Assembly (NCBI RefSeq): GCF_020360975.1
Contig: NW_025408667.1
Span: 2,046,001-2,110,000 of the forward strand
Source of the DNA: Hirsutella rhossiliensis
Taxonomy: Eukaryota; Ascomycota; Sordariomycetes; Hypocreales; Ophiocordycipitaceae
Reading direction: 5' to 3'
Length of the DNA stretch: 64,000 nucleotides
The position numbers and the translations under genes were made by a program. The notes below the pieces were generated by a model, which worked only from the letters and a program-made list of their open reading frames with translations, ran no database searches and was not told the origin of the DNA. Below are positions 1 through 10,199 of this stretch, in pieces. Every line of letters begins with the position of its first letter. Position 1 is the first letter of the stretch.

Positions 1-2400
1 CTAATGGGCGACGTAAGAGCGGCTAGCGTAGCGGAGGTATTAGTAGCGGCGGTAGGCGCGGTAGTAGCGGCGCGGGCGGGAGTAGTAGTAGCGGCGGAGC
101 TATCGTCGGCCGCGCTTAGTATAGCGTCGACGAATAACTCTATATACTCTAAGAAAGAGGAGGCGGGGGAGGGAAAGGTAGATATATTTATCGCGGAAGT
201 TAGTATTATAAATTACGGCCTCCTACTCTATAGGGCAGGGAACTTACTATTTAAAGTTATTATTATTATTAGGGCTATTATTACTACCGCGGCTATTACT
301 ATAAATATATATTAATAAAGCGGCCTATATAGCTAGGAATAAACTAACGCCTTAAGTAGAGCGGAACTTACTTATTATTACTATTACTATAGTTAAAGAA
401 GGAAGAGAAGAAAAAGGAAGAAGAAAGGGGGTTACCGCTTTATATACCCCTTAGTAGAGGAGGCTGCCTAAGGCTAAGAGGACGGGCAACCTAAGGCTTA
501 TATAGGTCTAGGCCGGCCGCTAGCTACCTAGGGGCGTATATAATAGGTTATGCCCTTATTTAATATAAGGAACGGTGTTCCTACTATAAATAAAGCAGCT
601 ATAATATACTCTCCCGATTATATAAGCTAATAAGTAGTATATTAATTATAGATAAAATCTTATCCTATAAAGTAAGAATCGCTCGTTATTTTATATATTA
701 TTATGCATTAAACGGGTTGCTAGTTATTGTATAATCGGGAATCGAAGGAATAGAGCTAGCTTAGAATGCTAGCTAAGACCTCTTAAGAACACCGGCACGA
801 CTAACCTCCTTTAAACATAAATATTAGTAGAACTAAGACACTTCTAGATTTACTCGAGGTATTACGGAACTCCCTAGTCTTAGGGCTATACGGCAGCCTA
901 AATCTAGTCCTAAAAGGTTCTTCTATTTAGCTATAATTGTCTATATAAAACAGTATGTCCGCTAGTAGATAGATAGAGAATTATTAACTTTAATACTACT
1001 TCTATATACTAATATACTACTAATAAATTCCGTTGAAAATCCTACCTTATACTCCTTCTTCCCCTCTATTACGTAGTCTTATATAATTCCTTGATTTCCT
1101 AAAATTCCGCTTTTGCTTATATACCTTAAGATTTAAACGGCTAGCTAGCTAATAAGTATAGAGCTAGGTTATAGCTACCTAAGCTAATAGGCGCGGGGAT
1201 AATAAGGCTAGTAGGGCTAGTACGATTAATAGGGAAAGGGCTAGGTAGAGCTAGCGGTATAGGCTTAATAGTATAGAAGCTATTAATAGGGCAGCGCCGC
1301 GCCGCGCTTAATAGAGGGCATTATATAAGAGTCTTTAACTATTATAGGTTATAGGCTTAGGCTACGGCCTAAGCTATATAGTTATATATAGAGGGCTAGA
1401 TCCTATATATATATATATAGGCTAGCCGCGTATAAAAGAGCTCTATATAGCTTATTAATATTATCTTATAAACGGTACCTATATATATACCTCTACCTAC
1501 TCTATAATAATTATATAGTCTTCTTTAAGTAGCTATTTCTATTAAGTAACTAAAAAGGAAAGCTTTAAAAATTATAAGGAAATATATATTATAGTACGAT
1601 TAGTTAGGTAGTAAAGATAGCTAGAGGTACTATACTATATATATTATATTCTCTTTTTTATAAGACTAAAGCTTACTAAAATAAGGACTTTTCCTCTTTA
1701 GTTAAAGTAGTAAGTAATCTATAACTTACGAGCGGGGTATATATAAATCCCTGCTAATACCCTATTAATATATTAGTAATATATACCTAAGTACTTTATT
1801 ATCCTATACCTCTTAGTAGCGCTCTTATAGTTATTAGGTCTTTATATTAAAGAAAGAAGGTATATATTTACTCTATCTTACTTAAAAGAGGGAGTCTATA
1901 GGTATAACTATATATATATATATAAAGTATAAGGGGGAATATATTTCCCTACTAATCTAGTAGCTTATAGTTATCCGGATCTATTAAGTAACTTCCTTAA
2001 TATCCCTTAAGTTAACTATTATATTTAGTGCCTCTAGATATAGCGATAGTATCGTTTCTACTTATAAGGATAAGGGGCACGCCTATTAATATATATAGGT
2101 ATAAGCCTAACCTTTAATAGCTATATATTAATCTATAGCCTACTAGGACCCTTATTAAGTCTTTAAGACCCTCGTTAGGTCGTAATAAGTATTACGTTTA
2201 ATAGGTACTTAATAGTTATTATACTAACTATCGCTAGGTCTATATATAGCGGAAATAAAAACATTATATATCGTATATATATTCGTTTCTCCTTATTTAT
2301 TTTTAAGATAATTCTTAGATAGCTCTTATTAATTAATTAGCTAGCTAGTGCTTAACGCTCTATAATCGCTATCGAAACCTACCTAATATAGCGATAATTA
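1..2400. repeat. RIP-degraded AT-rich repeat block
   Basis: TpA is extremely frequent while CpA and TpG are almost absent over hundreds of bases, and CpG survives inside GC-rich patches. This is the signature of repeat-induced point mutation (CpA to TpA on either strand) known in Pezizomycotina. The only sizeable ORF (4-315, plus) is an Ala/Val-rich artefact and no intact transposase or polymerase frame remains. The original element was probably a transposon or retrotransposon, but its class cannot be read from what is left. The signature fades abruptly between about 2400 and 2480, where ordinary composition and the next gene begin. Confidence 0.8.
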
Positions 2401-2539
2401 CGAAACATAGTACGAGTTTTCTAGTACTAATAAAATAAGGCTTGGCACGGGTAACTGTCCTATATCACCCCTATAACTTAGCCTGCCGCTCTTATAGCTT
2501 GCTGGCACGAGCACCGTAGCCTCTATTTCTAGAGCCACG

Positions 2540-3624
2540 CTAGTAGTGGCGTTGTTTACGGTGATAAGGATGACGTGGTACAGGGTGAGGTTTAATGTAC
2601 TTTCTAGGGCGCGGCCCGACGTGCTTTCCGGGGCGAGGCCTAACGTGCTTTCCGGGGCGAGGCCTGACGTGCTTTCCGGGGCGAGGCCTGACGTGCTTTC
2701 CGGGGCGAGGCTTGACGTGCTTTCCAGGGGCACCATGACCATACCAGACCTGGTCTCCAGGACTAAAACCAGGCTGAGGTCTGTGATATTCCCTCTCTCT
2801 AGTGCCTGAGGCCGCTTTATCTTTTTCAAGCTGATCAATCTCTTTTATATAAGTTTCCTCCTTAAAGCCGGCTTGCTTGACTGCCAATTCCACATCGGCC
2901 AGAAAATTAGGGTTTTCTGACTTAAGGATATTGATGAGGTCCTATTTCTACAATCAGAGCAGAGATTTAAGAAACGTAGAGAGAGACTTACCGACGTAGT
3001 GATGACTTTTCCATTGTTGGCGTCTTGGAGTTTCGTGCTAGCAGCCTGGCCCTCGACCGCGTACTTCAAAACATCTTGAACAGTTTTAACGCGGGGACTG
3101 GGTGTCCAGCCCACATTAGTTGGAAGCCTCTGTTCAGTAAAAAACTCGTTGATATACTTAAGATCCGTTGGATCATCAGGCTCGTCCTTCGCGTCTGCCA
3201 AGCAAAGCTTTAATCGGGAAACCTCGATAGAAGTATGAGCGGCGGCGGCCTTGTCGTAGTTGAATTTTGGATTGCGTTTCTTTGCATCTTTCATTCGGAC
3301 CTCCCTTACCTTGCCCCAGCATTTAAGGTCAACGGTTTTGCCATCATCGCCATCTTTGGCACATTGTTGCAAGGCGCGAGCTGTAACACCCCAAATATCG
3401 GGGTCGAAGGGAGTGGTATCACCGTTTGCGAGATCCCGGCGTGAAAAGCTGGCATCATGCTCAATACCCCAGCTGGGGAGACCAACGGCGTTTAAGGGGA
3501 AAGTTGCGTCCAACGAATTTTTGCTTTTCGCCAAAGCATTTAGCGTAACAATCGCGCATACAACCGGCGATAAACAGAAGGTCTGATAGCATGCTGCAAT
3601 GATTTTAGTTGAGTTTATATTCAT
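2540..3624 (-). CDS. Two-exon hypothetical protein, possibly secreted, with octapeptide-repeat tail
   Basis: I do not recognise this family. Exon 1 runs 3624-2992 and exon 2 runs 2941-2540, joined by a 50-nt intron (2991-2942) with a GTAAGT donor and an AG at 2943-2942. The spliced product is 344 residues. The N terminus has a long hydrophobic stretch (about residues 8-32) that could be a signal peptide or anchor. The middle is charged, with Trp and Cys scattered through it (about 70-170). The C-terminal half contains a helix-prone Lys/Glu segment and then about six copies of an eight-residue unit of the type GKHV-R-P-R-P, coded by a 24-bp tandem repeat. The gene lies directly beside the RIP-degraded block. 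The reading frame is continuous over the repeat, which supports coding. Function is unknown; host-facing or cell-wall roles are guesses only. Confidence 0.55.
2595..2738. repeat. 24-bp minisatellite, six units
   Basis: Six head-to-tail 24-bp units begin at 2595, 2619, 2643, 2667, 2691 and 2715. The inner units share ACGTGCTTTCCGGGGCGAGG and are nearly identical; the two outer ones are diverged. The period is a multiple of three, so copy-number change keeps the frame of the minus-strand gene it lies in. Confidence 0.9.
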
Positions 3625-3686
3625 TCCGTCATGAGGGAGAAAGCCATGATTGGCGAATGAATTCAGTCCCGGACACGAGCTGCGAC

Positions 3687-3872
3687 CTATATATATGTAT
3701 TAGCAAGGCGAATTTCGTTCTTTATTAGGAGCGCAAACGTACTGTCGGTCGGTTTTGGCTTTATATATAAGGTGAACCGTTTGTCATGGACGTTACAACC
3801 CGGCGGTTCGGCTGTCACCCAAGAAAAGCCTGACGTCAAGAGCGTTAACGCAAAACCAGATTGAAGTCTCAT
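3687..3872 (-). CDS. Short ORF with signal-peptide-like start (61 aa)
   Basis: This small minus-strand ORF starts with a good eukaryotic secretion signal: a short basic start, a hydrophobic core (about residues 6-17) and a likely cleavage after T-A before E-P-P. The remaining ~40 residues have one Cys and no recognisable domain. It lies just upstream of the 344-residue gene in the same orientation. It could be a tiny secreted protein, the first exon of a longer transcript, or a remnant of a decayed secreted protein. I found no convincing donor joining it to the downstream exon. Confidence 0.3.
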   Translation of the reverse strand: MRLQSGFALTLLTSGFSWVTAEPPGCNVHDKRFTLYIKPKPTDSTFALLIKNEIRLANTYI

Positions 3873-6852
3873 TTTAAACCTTATAATCAGGCCAAACCCC
3901 TAGAAAGTTAGAGCTGTTAGTCGAGAGCTGTGCGACTTAGAGAGGCATGACGTGCGTTAGCCTTGGATGGATGGACTATATATACCATAAGTAGGGGGTC
4001 TAATAAGTGGACCCCCTAGGACTACGAATGCACAACGCTACTTCGTACATACCGTATATGCCTATCATTATATTAAGTCTTATTTCTACTTCGTAGAGAA
4101 ATGAAAATGCTAAAAAATGGAAGGCTAATCATCTTCGGGCCAATCCTAGTACATTACATGCCGGCGGGGAAAAGGTCTTTACGCAATACAGACTATCTTA
4201 TCATCATATATAAAGCGTGAAGCATGCTCTCCTGTCTCGTGCCACTCTCTAGTATGGACTATTGGAATTTCTCGTGCGCTACGTTCAATTCGTAAGACTG
4301 CAGTATAGGGTCTCTAATATCCTACGTTCTCAACGCTAATGCTATAGAAGGCATGCAAAAGCCTACAAACTAGCCAGTACTAGCCACCTAATATAAAGGG
4401 TGTGGGTGCTATCAAACACAGTCTACGGCCATAATGACCACTTACACGGCGCCCTTCGGATCGTGTTCCACGTTTGCCTGTCGGCATAGTGCGACAGATA
4501 CTTATAGGAGGCACTATATCCCTTTGACTGCCGTAAGGGAGCAAGCGGGTCACGGACAGGGATATCGGCTAATAAGGACATTATGCTGTTAGCGGTACAT
4601 CTATTTACTAGCAAATTACACCATGATAGAAGTCCCAGCAAGTCGGGCCTATATAAATAGCTATATCGCACTTATCGCATCCCCGCCTCGTCTTCGTAGG
4701 CGTATTATTGCTGCTTGTTGTGTGTGGAGGCTTGCGTTAACTCCGTGAGCGAGGCTGGCCGGCTTTGAAGCCTTGACAGGCAAGGCACCTTGCGCTTTTC
4801 TTACGATCGACATGATTGTGTTGTAAAATAGGCGTAAACCCGTCCCCAGCTCGAAACCGTTGTCTTGAGCCGCCTTCTTTACCGTACGCTGCACAAAGCT
4901 CTTCCACAAGGCGCTGCCGCCACTTGCGCTGTAAGGTTATTCGCGGCCAGCTTGGCTGCCCTTATGATTTTGGGTTGAGTGGCGATTTCGCCACCCAGGT
5001 AGCATCGATGACGATGTCACCTAGAAGGTTCGAATCCGTCACTAATGGCATTACGAACTGCTTGCTGCCTGTTAGGCAGCACAGTGAATGAGCGTCCTGA
5101 TCTTGATAGGCTGCCAAACATTACGGTCGCCTGCATGCAAGACTGTGGCAGCCACGCAATTCGATTGAATAGTAGCCGTCAACTGACGAGAAATGTTGAA
5201 AAGGCTTCAATTGAGCGGATGCATAGAATCGTACGGCTCTTATACAGAAACGAAGGCTTCGGTATCTCGAGCAGTTGCAACAGGCAGCTATAGGTCCCGA
5301 TAGGCCGGATTTGGCGCGATGCTGGATGGATATAATTAAGCGATGAAAGGTCAAGTACATAACATGCGCTATTTACGGCAATTAGAGCCAAAGTCTCCGA
5401 CCTATGAGTTCGAGGCTTGGGCCATCAGGAAGCATAATTTGGCCTCCCGAGGGCGTTGGCATCTCATGTTGTTGTGTTGTGTATTACCGTCCAGCGGCCC
5501 TTAGGCTGCTCAAGTCTCCGCGAGGGAGCACAGGACGTGCTGAGCTAGGCTACCGTGAGGTAAATACAGGAAATTCGTCCCAGAACACCGTCCGCAAAGC
5601 CCACCAGGCCTATACAGAGTCCAAAACATCCCGCGCACAGCGCCCTTGGTCCGTCCCCTGTAACAGACCCCCCCAGTTGCCCATCCAGCATTTCATCGGC
5701 TCCTTGGCGCTCTGTGTCAAGCCTGTCACCCGTCAGCGGGATCTTCAGGCGCGTTGGTCAACTCTTGGTTTCGGCAGAGAAACCCCCTTAGAAGGAATCG
5801 GAGGCTGGCTTTGCAGCTTGCCTTAAGGGAGAAAAACCTCCGCGACCAGCCACCGTTGTTTAGAAGGGCGGACCTTCCAATACCCACGGCTCCTTGGTTC
5901 CGAAGAGAGCCATAAAGGTCCGAGTGGCCGTGTTGTCGAGACCGGCTTCGCAGAGGAATATAAACTCTCCTAAGGTCTACCTCTGTGCTGTTAGGGTCAC
6001 GATAGACCCCGCAGCAAAGCGCGGTCGGGTAGCCTATAGATCCTGTCCCGGCTAACGAGCCGCTAACAGCTCCGCGGGATAAAGAATTTGTACAAGGAGA
6101 GTTGTCTCGGCTGCTTGCCAAACCACACAAAATTCTTTAGGGTATAACGGCAAGCGGGTGGGGCGCGTGGGATAAACCGAATCCACCATTCACCTAAGTG
6201 CCTATACCCAGAGGACCCATGGAATACTCGCAACAACGCGTCGGATCGACGCGTTATTATGTCTCTATACACGTTCTGGGGCCCAAACCGGCTGTCAAGC
6301 ACTCGAAGCTCCTCTGTTACTTCTTCTACGAGGCAGTCTACCGATCTAAACGAGCCGATATCGTCGACCGAGCAAACGTCCGATTTAGAGCAAGCACTCC
6401 AGCATCAATCTACATGTCCTCCGCACTCTCTCTCTCGTTCCCAATTGACTGGGGCATGCTTCGGCGGCACGATGGCACCGTTCTCAAGGGCATACACTTC
6501 TTCCCTCGGCTTGGCCCCAAGTGGCAAAATGTATGCATATGCAGAAGGTCGGCAGGTGGCAAAGCTTTCAGCGTACGAAGCCTCAGGACAAGGGGTGGTT
6601 GCCCTCCTCGGCATCAGCTTTGGAAGAAGAAGGTAACCAACCTCTGTAAGACCTGCATCGGAGAGAGCAGCTCCCAGGACGTGGTACAACTGACCGACCG
6701 ACTCGCCACTCCTCTTGTTGGGAAAACTTGGTAAGGTGGCACAAGGTCTATTTGCTTTGCAGGCTTAGACCCGTTGCATGGGCTGTTGGTGATGCTTCCG
6801 CCCGTAGCAAGGGTACAAGGAGAGCCTACTGGTTCCCCCCATAGGGTGGGAA
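3873..6852. other. Long tract without a supportable gene
   Basis: ORFs here are short and overlapping on both strands, with no family I recognise and no consistent splice chain. The largest are 5404-5826 plus, 5726-6130 minus, 6198-6734 plus and 6405-6689 minus. Composition is mixed, with patches of TpA enrichment near 3960-4090 and 4200-4420 that suggest partial RIP decay. The tract may hold degraded genes or transposons. Confidence 0.5.
3993..4017. repeat. 8-bp perfect inverted repeat
   Basis: AGGGGGTC at 3993-4000 is followed after nine bases by its exact reverse complement GACCCCCT at 4010-4017. It sits in a mildly TpA-rich patch and could be a hairpin or the end of a decayed DNA transposon. 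No partner terminus was identified. Confidence 0.5.
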
Positions 6853-7245
6853 ATGCGAAATGTCGCGATACTTCCAAGCTCCTTTGAAGTAACTCGATTC
6901 ATCAAGTATGCATTATCAGGCGCAGTCTTGTTCCTGTTCAGCACAGGGGCAGCCGGGCACCCTGACCGTTCGGTTGCGGTCAGTGCGGTCAGGGGCATAA
7001 GCAGCCCGTCAGTGATGTCAGTGGATACCGATCACCTACGGTGTCCCCCCGTCTCACCCCCCGAAAGCGGCCTCGCACACCCGGGGCCCGAGCTCGAAAG
7101 CCCTGGGACAGGCGCCCCAACGGACACCACCCGGGGGCCCGCGCAGCCGAGCGCCGGACCGCTACCGCCACGCCTCCTCGCCCGACACTGCATGGCACTG
7201 GACGCAACCACCCGCCAAGGGGCGTTTTGCCGGGACCGCCCCTAG
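6853..7245 (+). CDS. Candidate small secreted Pro-rich protein (130 aa)
   Basis: The ORF starts with a charged segment followed by a hydrophobic core (about residues 20-34) and small residues suitable for signal peptidase. It continues as a Pro/Gly/Ser-rich tail with three Cys. It converges on the large four-unit secreted protein and shares its GC-rich composition (very high from about 7040). No domain was recognised. In GC-rich DNA an open frame of this length can arise by chance, so the signal-like start is the main evidence. Confidence 0.3.
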   Translation: MRNVAILPSSFEVTRFIKYALSGAVLFLFSTGAAGHPDRSVAVSAVRGISSPSVMSVDTDHLRCPPVSPPESGLAHPGPELESPGTGAPTDTTRGPAQPSAGPLPPRLLARHCMALDATTRQGAFCRDRP

Positions 7246-7411
7246 GCGTCACGCGTCGTCGGGTCCCCTGACCACCACGTACTGCGGGCCGGGATAGGGT
7301 GTCCCCGTCGGTCGCCGGTAATTACGGCCCAGCCGGCGGGCGCACCCCTCCCGGCGGCCGACCTTACGGGGCCCAACCAATGCACCTCACGGGGGCCCCA
7401 ACCAATGCACC

Positions 7412-9220
7412 TCATGCTGGTCTCCCGGCCACGCAACGGGCCCAGTGGTTTGGCCCGCCGACGGTCAGTGAGAAGGGGCTGTACTCATTGGCTGGAGCGG
7501 AACAATCAGCGGCCAAGCGCAGGCGTCTGATGGGCAACCCCCGACCCGATGACCCCACTGGTCTGTAGCGTGCGTCGGGGACACGCGTACCAACCGCGTG
7601 GCAGTAGCACTCAACCCGGTTGTCGACCAGCTGGTTCCCAAAGAGGTCGTACCACCAGGCCCGCTCACTGTCACGGCAAAAGTGAAGGATTTCTTTGCCG
7701 CCCAGCCCGCCACACAGATATACAAGGGTAGGCAAGCCGCGCTGGTCGCAGTACGACCTACCCGACCACGCATCCGGGCCCGGCCGTACTAGTGGCGGTG
7801 CAACCACCTTCCATTTCTCCCCGTACAGCCCGGCGGTGCGGCCGGTTGAATCCCTCACGCCCCATGGCCTCGCAGACAGCCGGCGAACCACGGCAGCGTC
7901 TGGCTCCGGGGCAACGGGTCCGTGGGCCAGCCCGTCGCGCCGCATACGACCGCATGCCACGCGCCGCCCCTGCGGGAAGCTTGTCCAGCGAAAGGGCCCC
8001 GTGACTCGCCCTCCTGGATTCTTGGCGTATCCGCGCCCGAGCGCCCGCACGTTGGTCGGGAAACAGTTGTGAAAGAGCCCGATGCCCTCGGTGAAGCCAG
8101 CATCCTCGTAGTTGACGGATGCCGGCCCGTCACCGCCACAAACAGCCAGATGTCTAATGCTCGGACCGTCCTTGCACGCCAGGGTTACGTACGGCACTCC
8201 ACGCGAGGTGCATGCGTTCTCGGAGTTGGAGATGTCCTTGTCCTGAAATGCCTCGACCCCGATGCGTGCCCTGGTGCGATCGAGCTCGCCCCGGACAAGC
8301 CCCGACTGCGGTTCTGGAGCCGTGGACACGTTTCTTGGTGACCAAGGGTTCACGCCCCCGAGTTGGAAGGAGACCTCGAGCCGTTCACTTGCCGACGGCG
8401 AGTAATCGGCGCCGACGACTGGTGAACGCACCAAGCGCGCCCGCCCCACGCCGCTGGCTGGACGGTACGGGGTCGGCGGGACTCTCAGCCCCACGGGGTG
8501 GCAATAACAGTTCACTCCCTCGTCAGCCAGCTGGTTCCCGTAAAGGTCGTACCACCAGCCCCTCACGGAGTCGTGACAGTAATGGACCAGCTCGTCGTTT
8601 CGTCCAAAGTTGCACAGGTAGACCAAGGACGGCAGGCCAAACTCGTCACAGTATGAAGCCTCGCCTGGTGACGGGCGGCCCGACTCTTCGTTCCCGGCAT
8701 GGACCTCGAGCCAGTCCGCGTCGTACTCGGGCGATTCCCGGCCGCTCTGATCGCGCGTTCCCCAAGGCGCCGTTACCTGCCGTACCGGCTCCCGGGCTGT
8801 GGGCGGGTGGGCGCGCCCGCCTGTCATGCCGGGGTCTTTCGTTGGCCACCCGCACAGGTTCAGCCGGGAGATTGGATACGAGACAAACCGACTTATGCCC
8901 GGTGGCCCTGGCTTCCGCGCCGTCGCCGTGTAACCCCTGCCGGGAGCGCGCACGTTCTTGGGGATGCACCCGTAAAATAGGCCCGCACCATCCACACGGT
9001 TGCCCGCGGGGTCTCCAGCCACGACCCTCCCGTCCACTTCACACACTGCGAGGTAGTGGACCGTCTTCCCGTCAAAACAGGCAAGGGTGACGTATGGCCT
9101 GCCCAACGGAACGCACACACGGTCGGTTGCCGAGAAGTCGCTGTCAACGAACCTGTCCACCGCGTTCGGCTCTGCAGCAACCGTGCCCATGAAGCAAACC
9201 AGCACCGCCAACGCAAACAT
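7412..9220 (-). CDS. Secreted four-unit cysteine-repeat protein (novel family)
   Basis: An intronless frame is open from 9475 to 7412 (687 codons). I prefer the Met at 9220 (codon 86) because it begins a textbook signal peptide with a hydrophobic core and an A-A before E-P-N, giving about 602 residues. Numbered on the longer frame, the mature part contains four units starting at Cys121, 276, 422 and 576. Each has C-x11-C-x11-C and the pattern C-x3-G-x-P-x5-C. Units 1 and 3 (type a) share a further Cys 25 residues on and a P-x-N-V-R-A block. Units 2 and 4 (type b) share W-W-Y-D-L, G-N-Q-L and C-Y-C-H. The a-b pair is therefore duplicated, with the b units about 60% identical by eye. Most Cys are invariant, implying disulphides. 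I know no matching domain. An extracellular effector, adhesin or lectin-like role is inference. The gene sits in a GC-rich island next to RIP-degraded DNA. Confidence 0.75.
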   Translation of the reverse strand: MFALAVLVCFMGTVAAEPNAVDRFVDSDFSATDRVCVPLGRPYVTLACFDGKTVHYLAVCEVDGRVVAGDPAGNRVDGAGLFYGCIPKNVRAPGRGYTATARKPGPPGISRFVSYPISRLNLCGWPTKDPGMTGGRAHPPTAREPVRQVTAPWGTRDQSGRESPEYDADWLEVHAGNEESGRPSPGEASYCDEFGLPSLVYLCNFGRNDELVHYCHDSVRGWWYDLYGNQLADEGVNCYCHPVGLRVPPTPYRPASGVGRARLVRSPVVGADYSPSASERLEVSFQLGGVNPWSPRNVSTAPEPQSGLVRGELDRTRARIGVEAFQDKDISNSENACTSRGVPYVTLACKDGPSIRHLAVCGGDGPASVNYEDAGFTEGIGLFHNCFPTNVRALGRGYAKNPGGRVTGPFRWTSFPQGRRVACGRMRRDGLAHGPVAPEPDAAVVRRLSARPWGVRDSTGRTAGLYGEKWKVVAPPLVRPGPDAWSGRSYCDQRGLPTLVYLCGGLGGKEILHFCRDSERAWWYDLFGNQLVDNRVECYCHAVGTRVPDARYRPVGSSGRGLPIRRLRLAADCSAPANEYSPFSLTVGGPNHWARCVAGRPA

Positions 9221-10199
9221 AAACCCCGCGGGGCTCGCCGCCACTACCCGACGAGACAGCGGTCCCCGGCCCCCAAGCTTGGCCCCCACTACAGCGACCA
9301 GAGCTCTCAGTGTGAGCCCACCCACCGAGCGCAACACATCAGTCATACAATCGAGGACATGCCGGGGCGCCGACGGCCGGTCCTGAGATACCGCCGGGGT
9401 TCCTGGGGCTGGGCAGGGTGATGTCTCCTGGTTCATCCACAGTGATGCAGACATCTTGCCATAAAAATAGTACAATTGGCAGGGGAGATATTCAGGGCAT
9501 TTAGTCGGCAGGAATACAGTTCCAAAGGAAAGAGGTGATAATTAATCTTTTCCTAGCGGGAGTTGCCGTCGTTCGCCGGGCTTTATATATACTACTCAAC
9601 GAAATGATAGAATTCTCACCTCTAGAAATGGCAAACAAGTACTCTGCTAGAATGCTGGGGGCTAATTTTTATTACGTGAAAAGCCCCTGATAAGCGAGGG
9701 AGGCGAGCCGCTGTCTCTGCCGTCATGTCATCATATTCTTCGACCGCCTACTCTAGCCTTAGTCAGGCATGCTATAAAGGCTCAATGATTGGTTAAGTAT
9801 TCCAGATGCCAACTAACTCTTAGCTATTATGCCCGCTAAACAGGCATGTCACATTACAACAAAACTGAAACGAAGCTTAAGTTTTTAGTGAAACAAATAA
9901 AACAGAGGTTATGTTTTAGTTTCACTATATAATTCCAGTGCCGTTGAAACATCATGCCTATAGCTGCGCCGCAGCTTCGCCACATAATTAAGGTATATAT
10001 TTATTGTACCTTGACCTAGGACCCTTGGTAAACTTGCGGGAGAGCCCCCCCCCGAACCTCTAGGTCCGGCCGGCGTTCGAAAACAGGCAGATGGACAAGT
10101 GGACACAAGGGTCTATACAGTCGAGCCATGTGACTGAACAGTCAGCGGGTCAAGTTGATTCCCTTGACCTGTAAGAAGCCATCAAATCGACTCTATGGT
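9221..10199. other. Intergenic, upstream of repeat protein
   Basis: Positions 9221-9475 are an in-frame but probably untranslated or leader extension of the repeat protein. From 9480 to 10190 the sequence turns AT-richer, with TATATATA at about 9583-9590 and many short T/A runs. No supportable gene was seen; the 65-aa minus ORF at 9909-10106 has no recognisable feature. Confidence 0.5.

Noticed and set aside
2546..2809. Plus-strand ORF across the minisatellite (87 codons)
   Set aside because: The repeat is open in several frames because its period is a multiple of three; the minus frame is favoured by the splice-linked upstream exon.
5021..5045. tRNA-like T arm (GGTTCGAATCC at 5027-5037)
   Set aside because: The T stem is nearly complete, but no matching acceptor stem, D arm or anticodon arm could be folded upstream on either strand.
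5404..6130. Possible ankyrin or transposase remnant
   Set aside because: Short hints such as L-D-N-T-A-T-R appear in one frame only and do not extend into repeat units or catalytic motifs.
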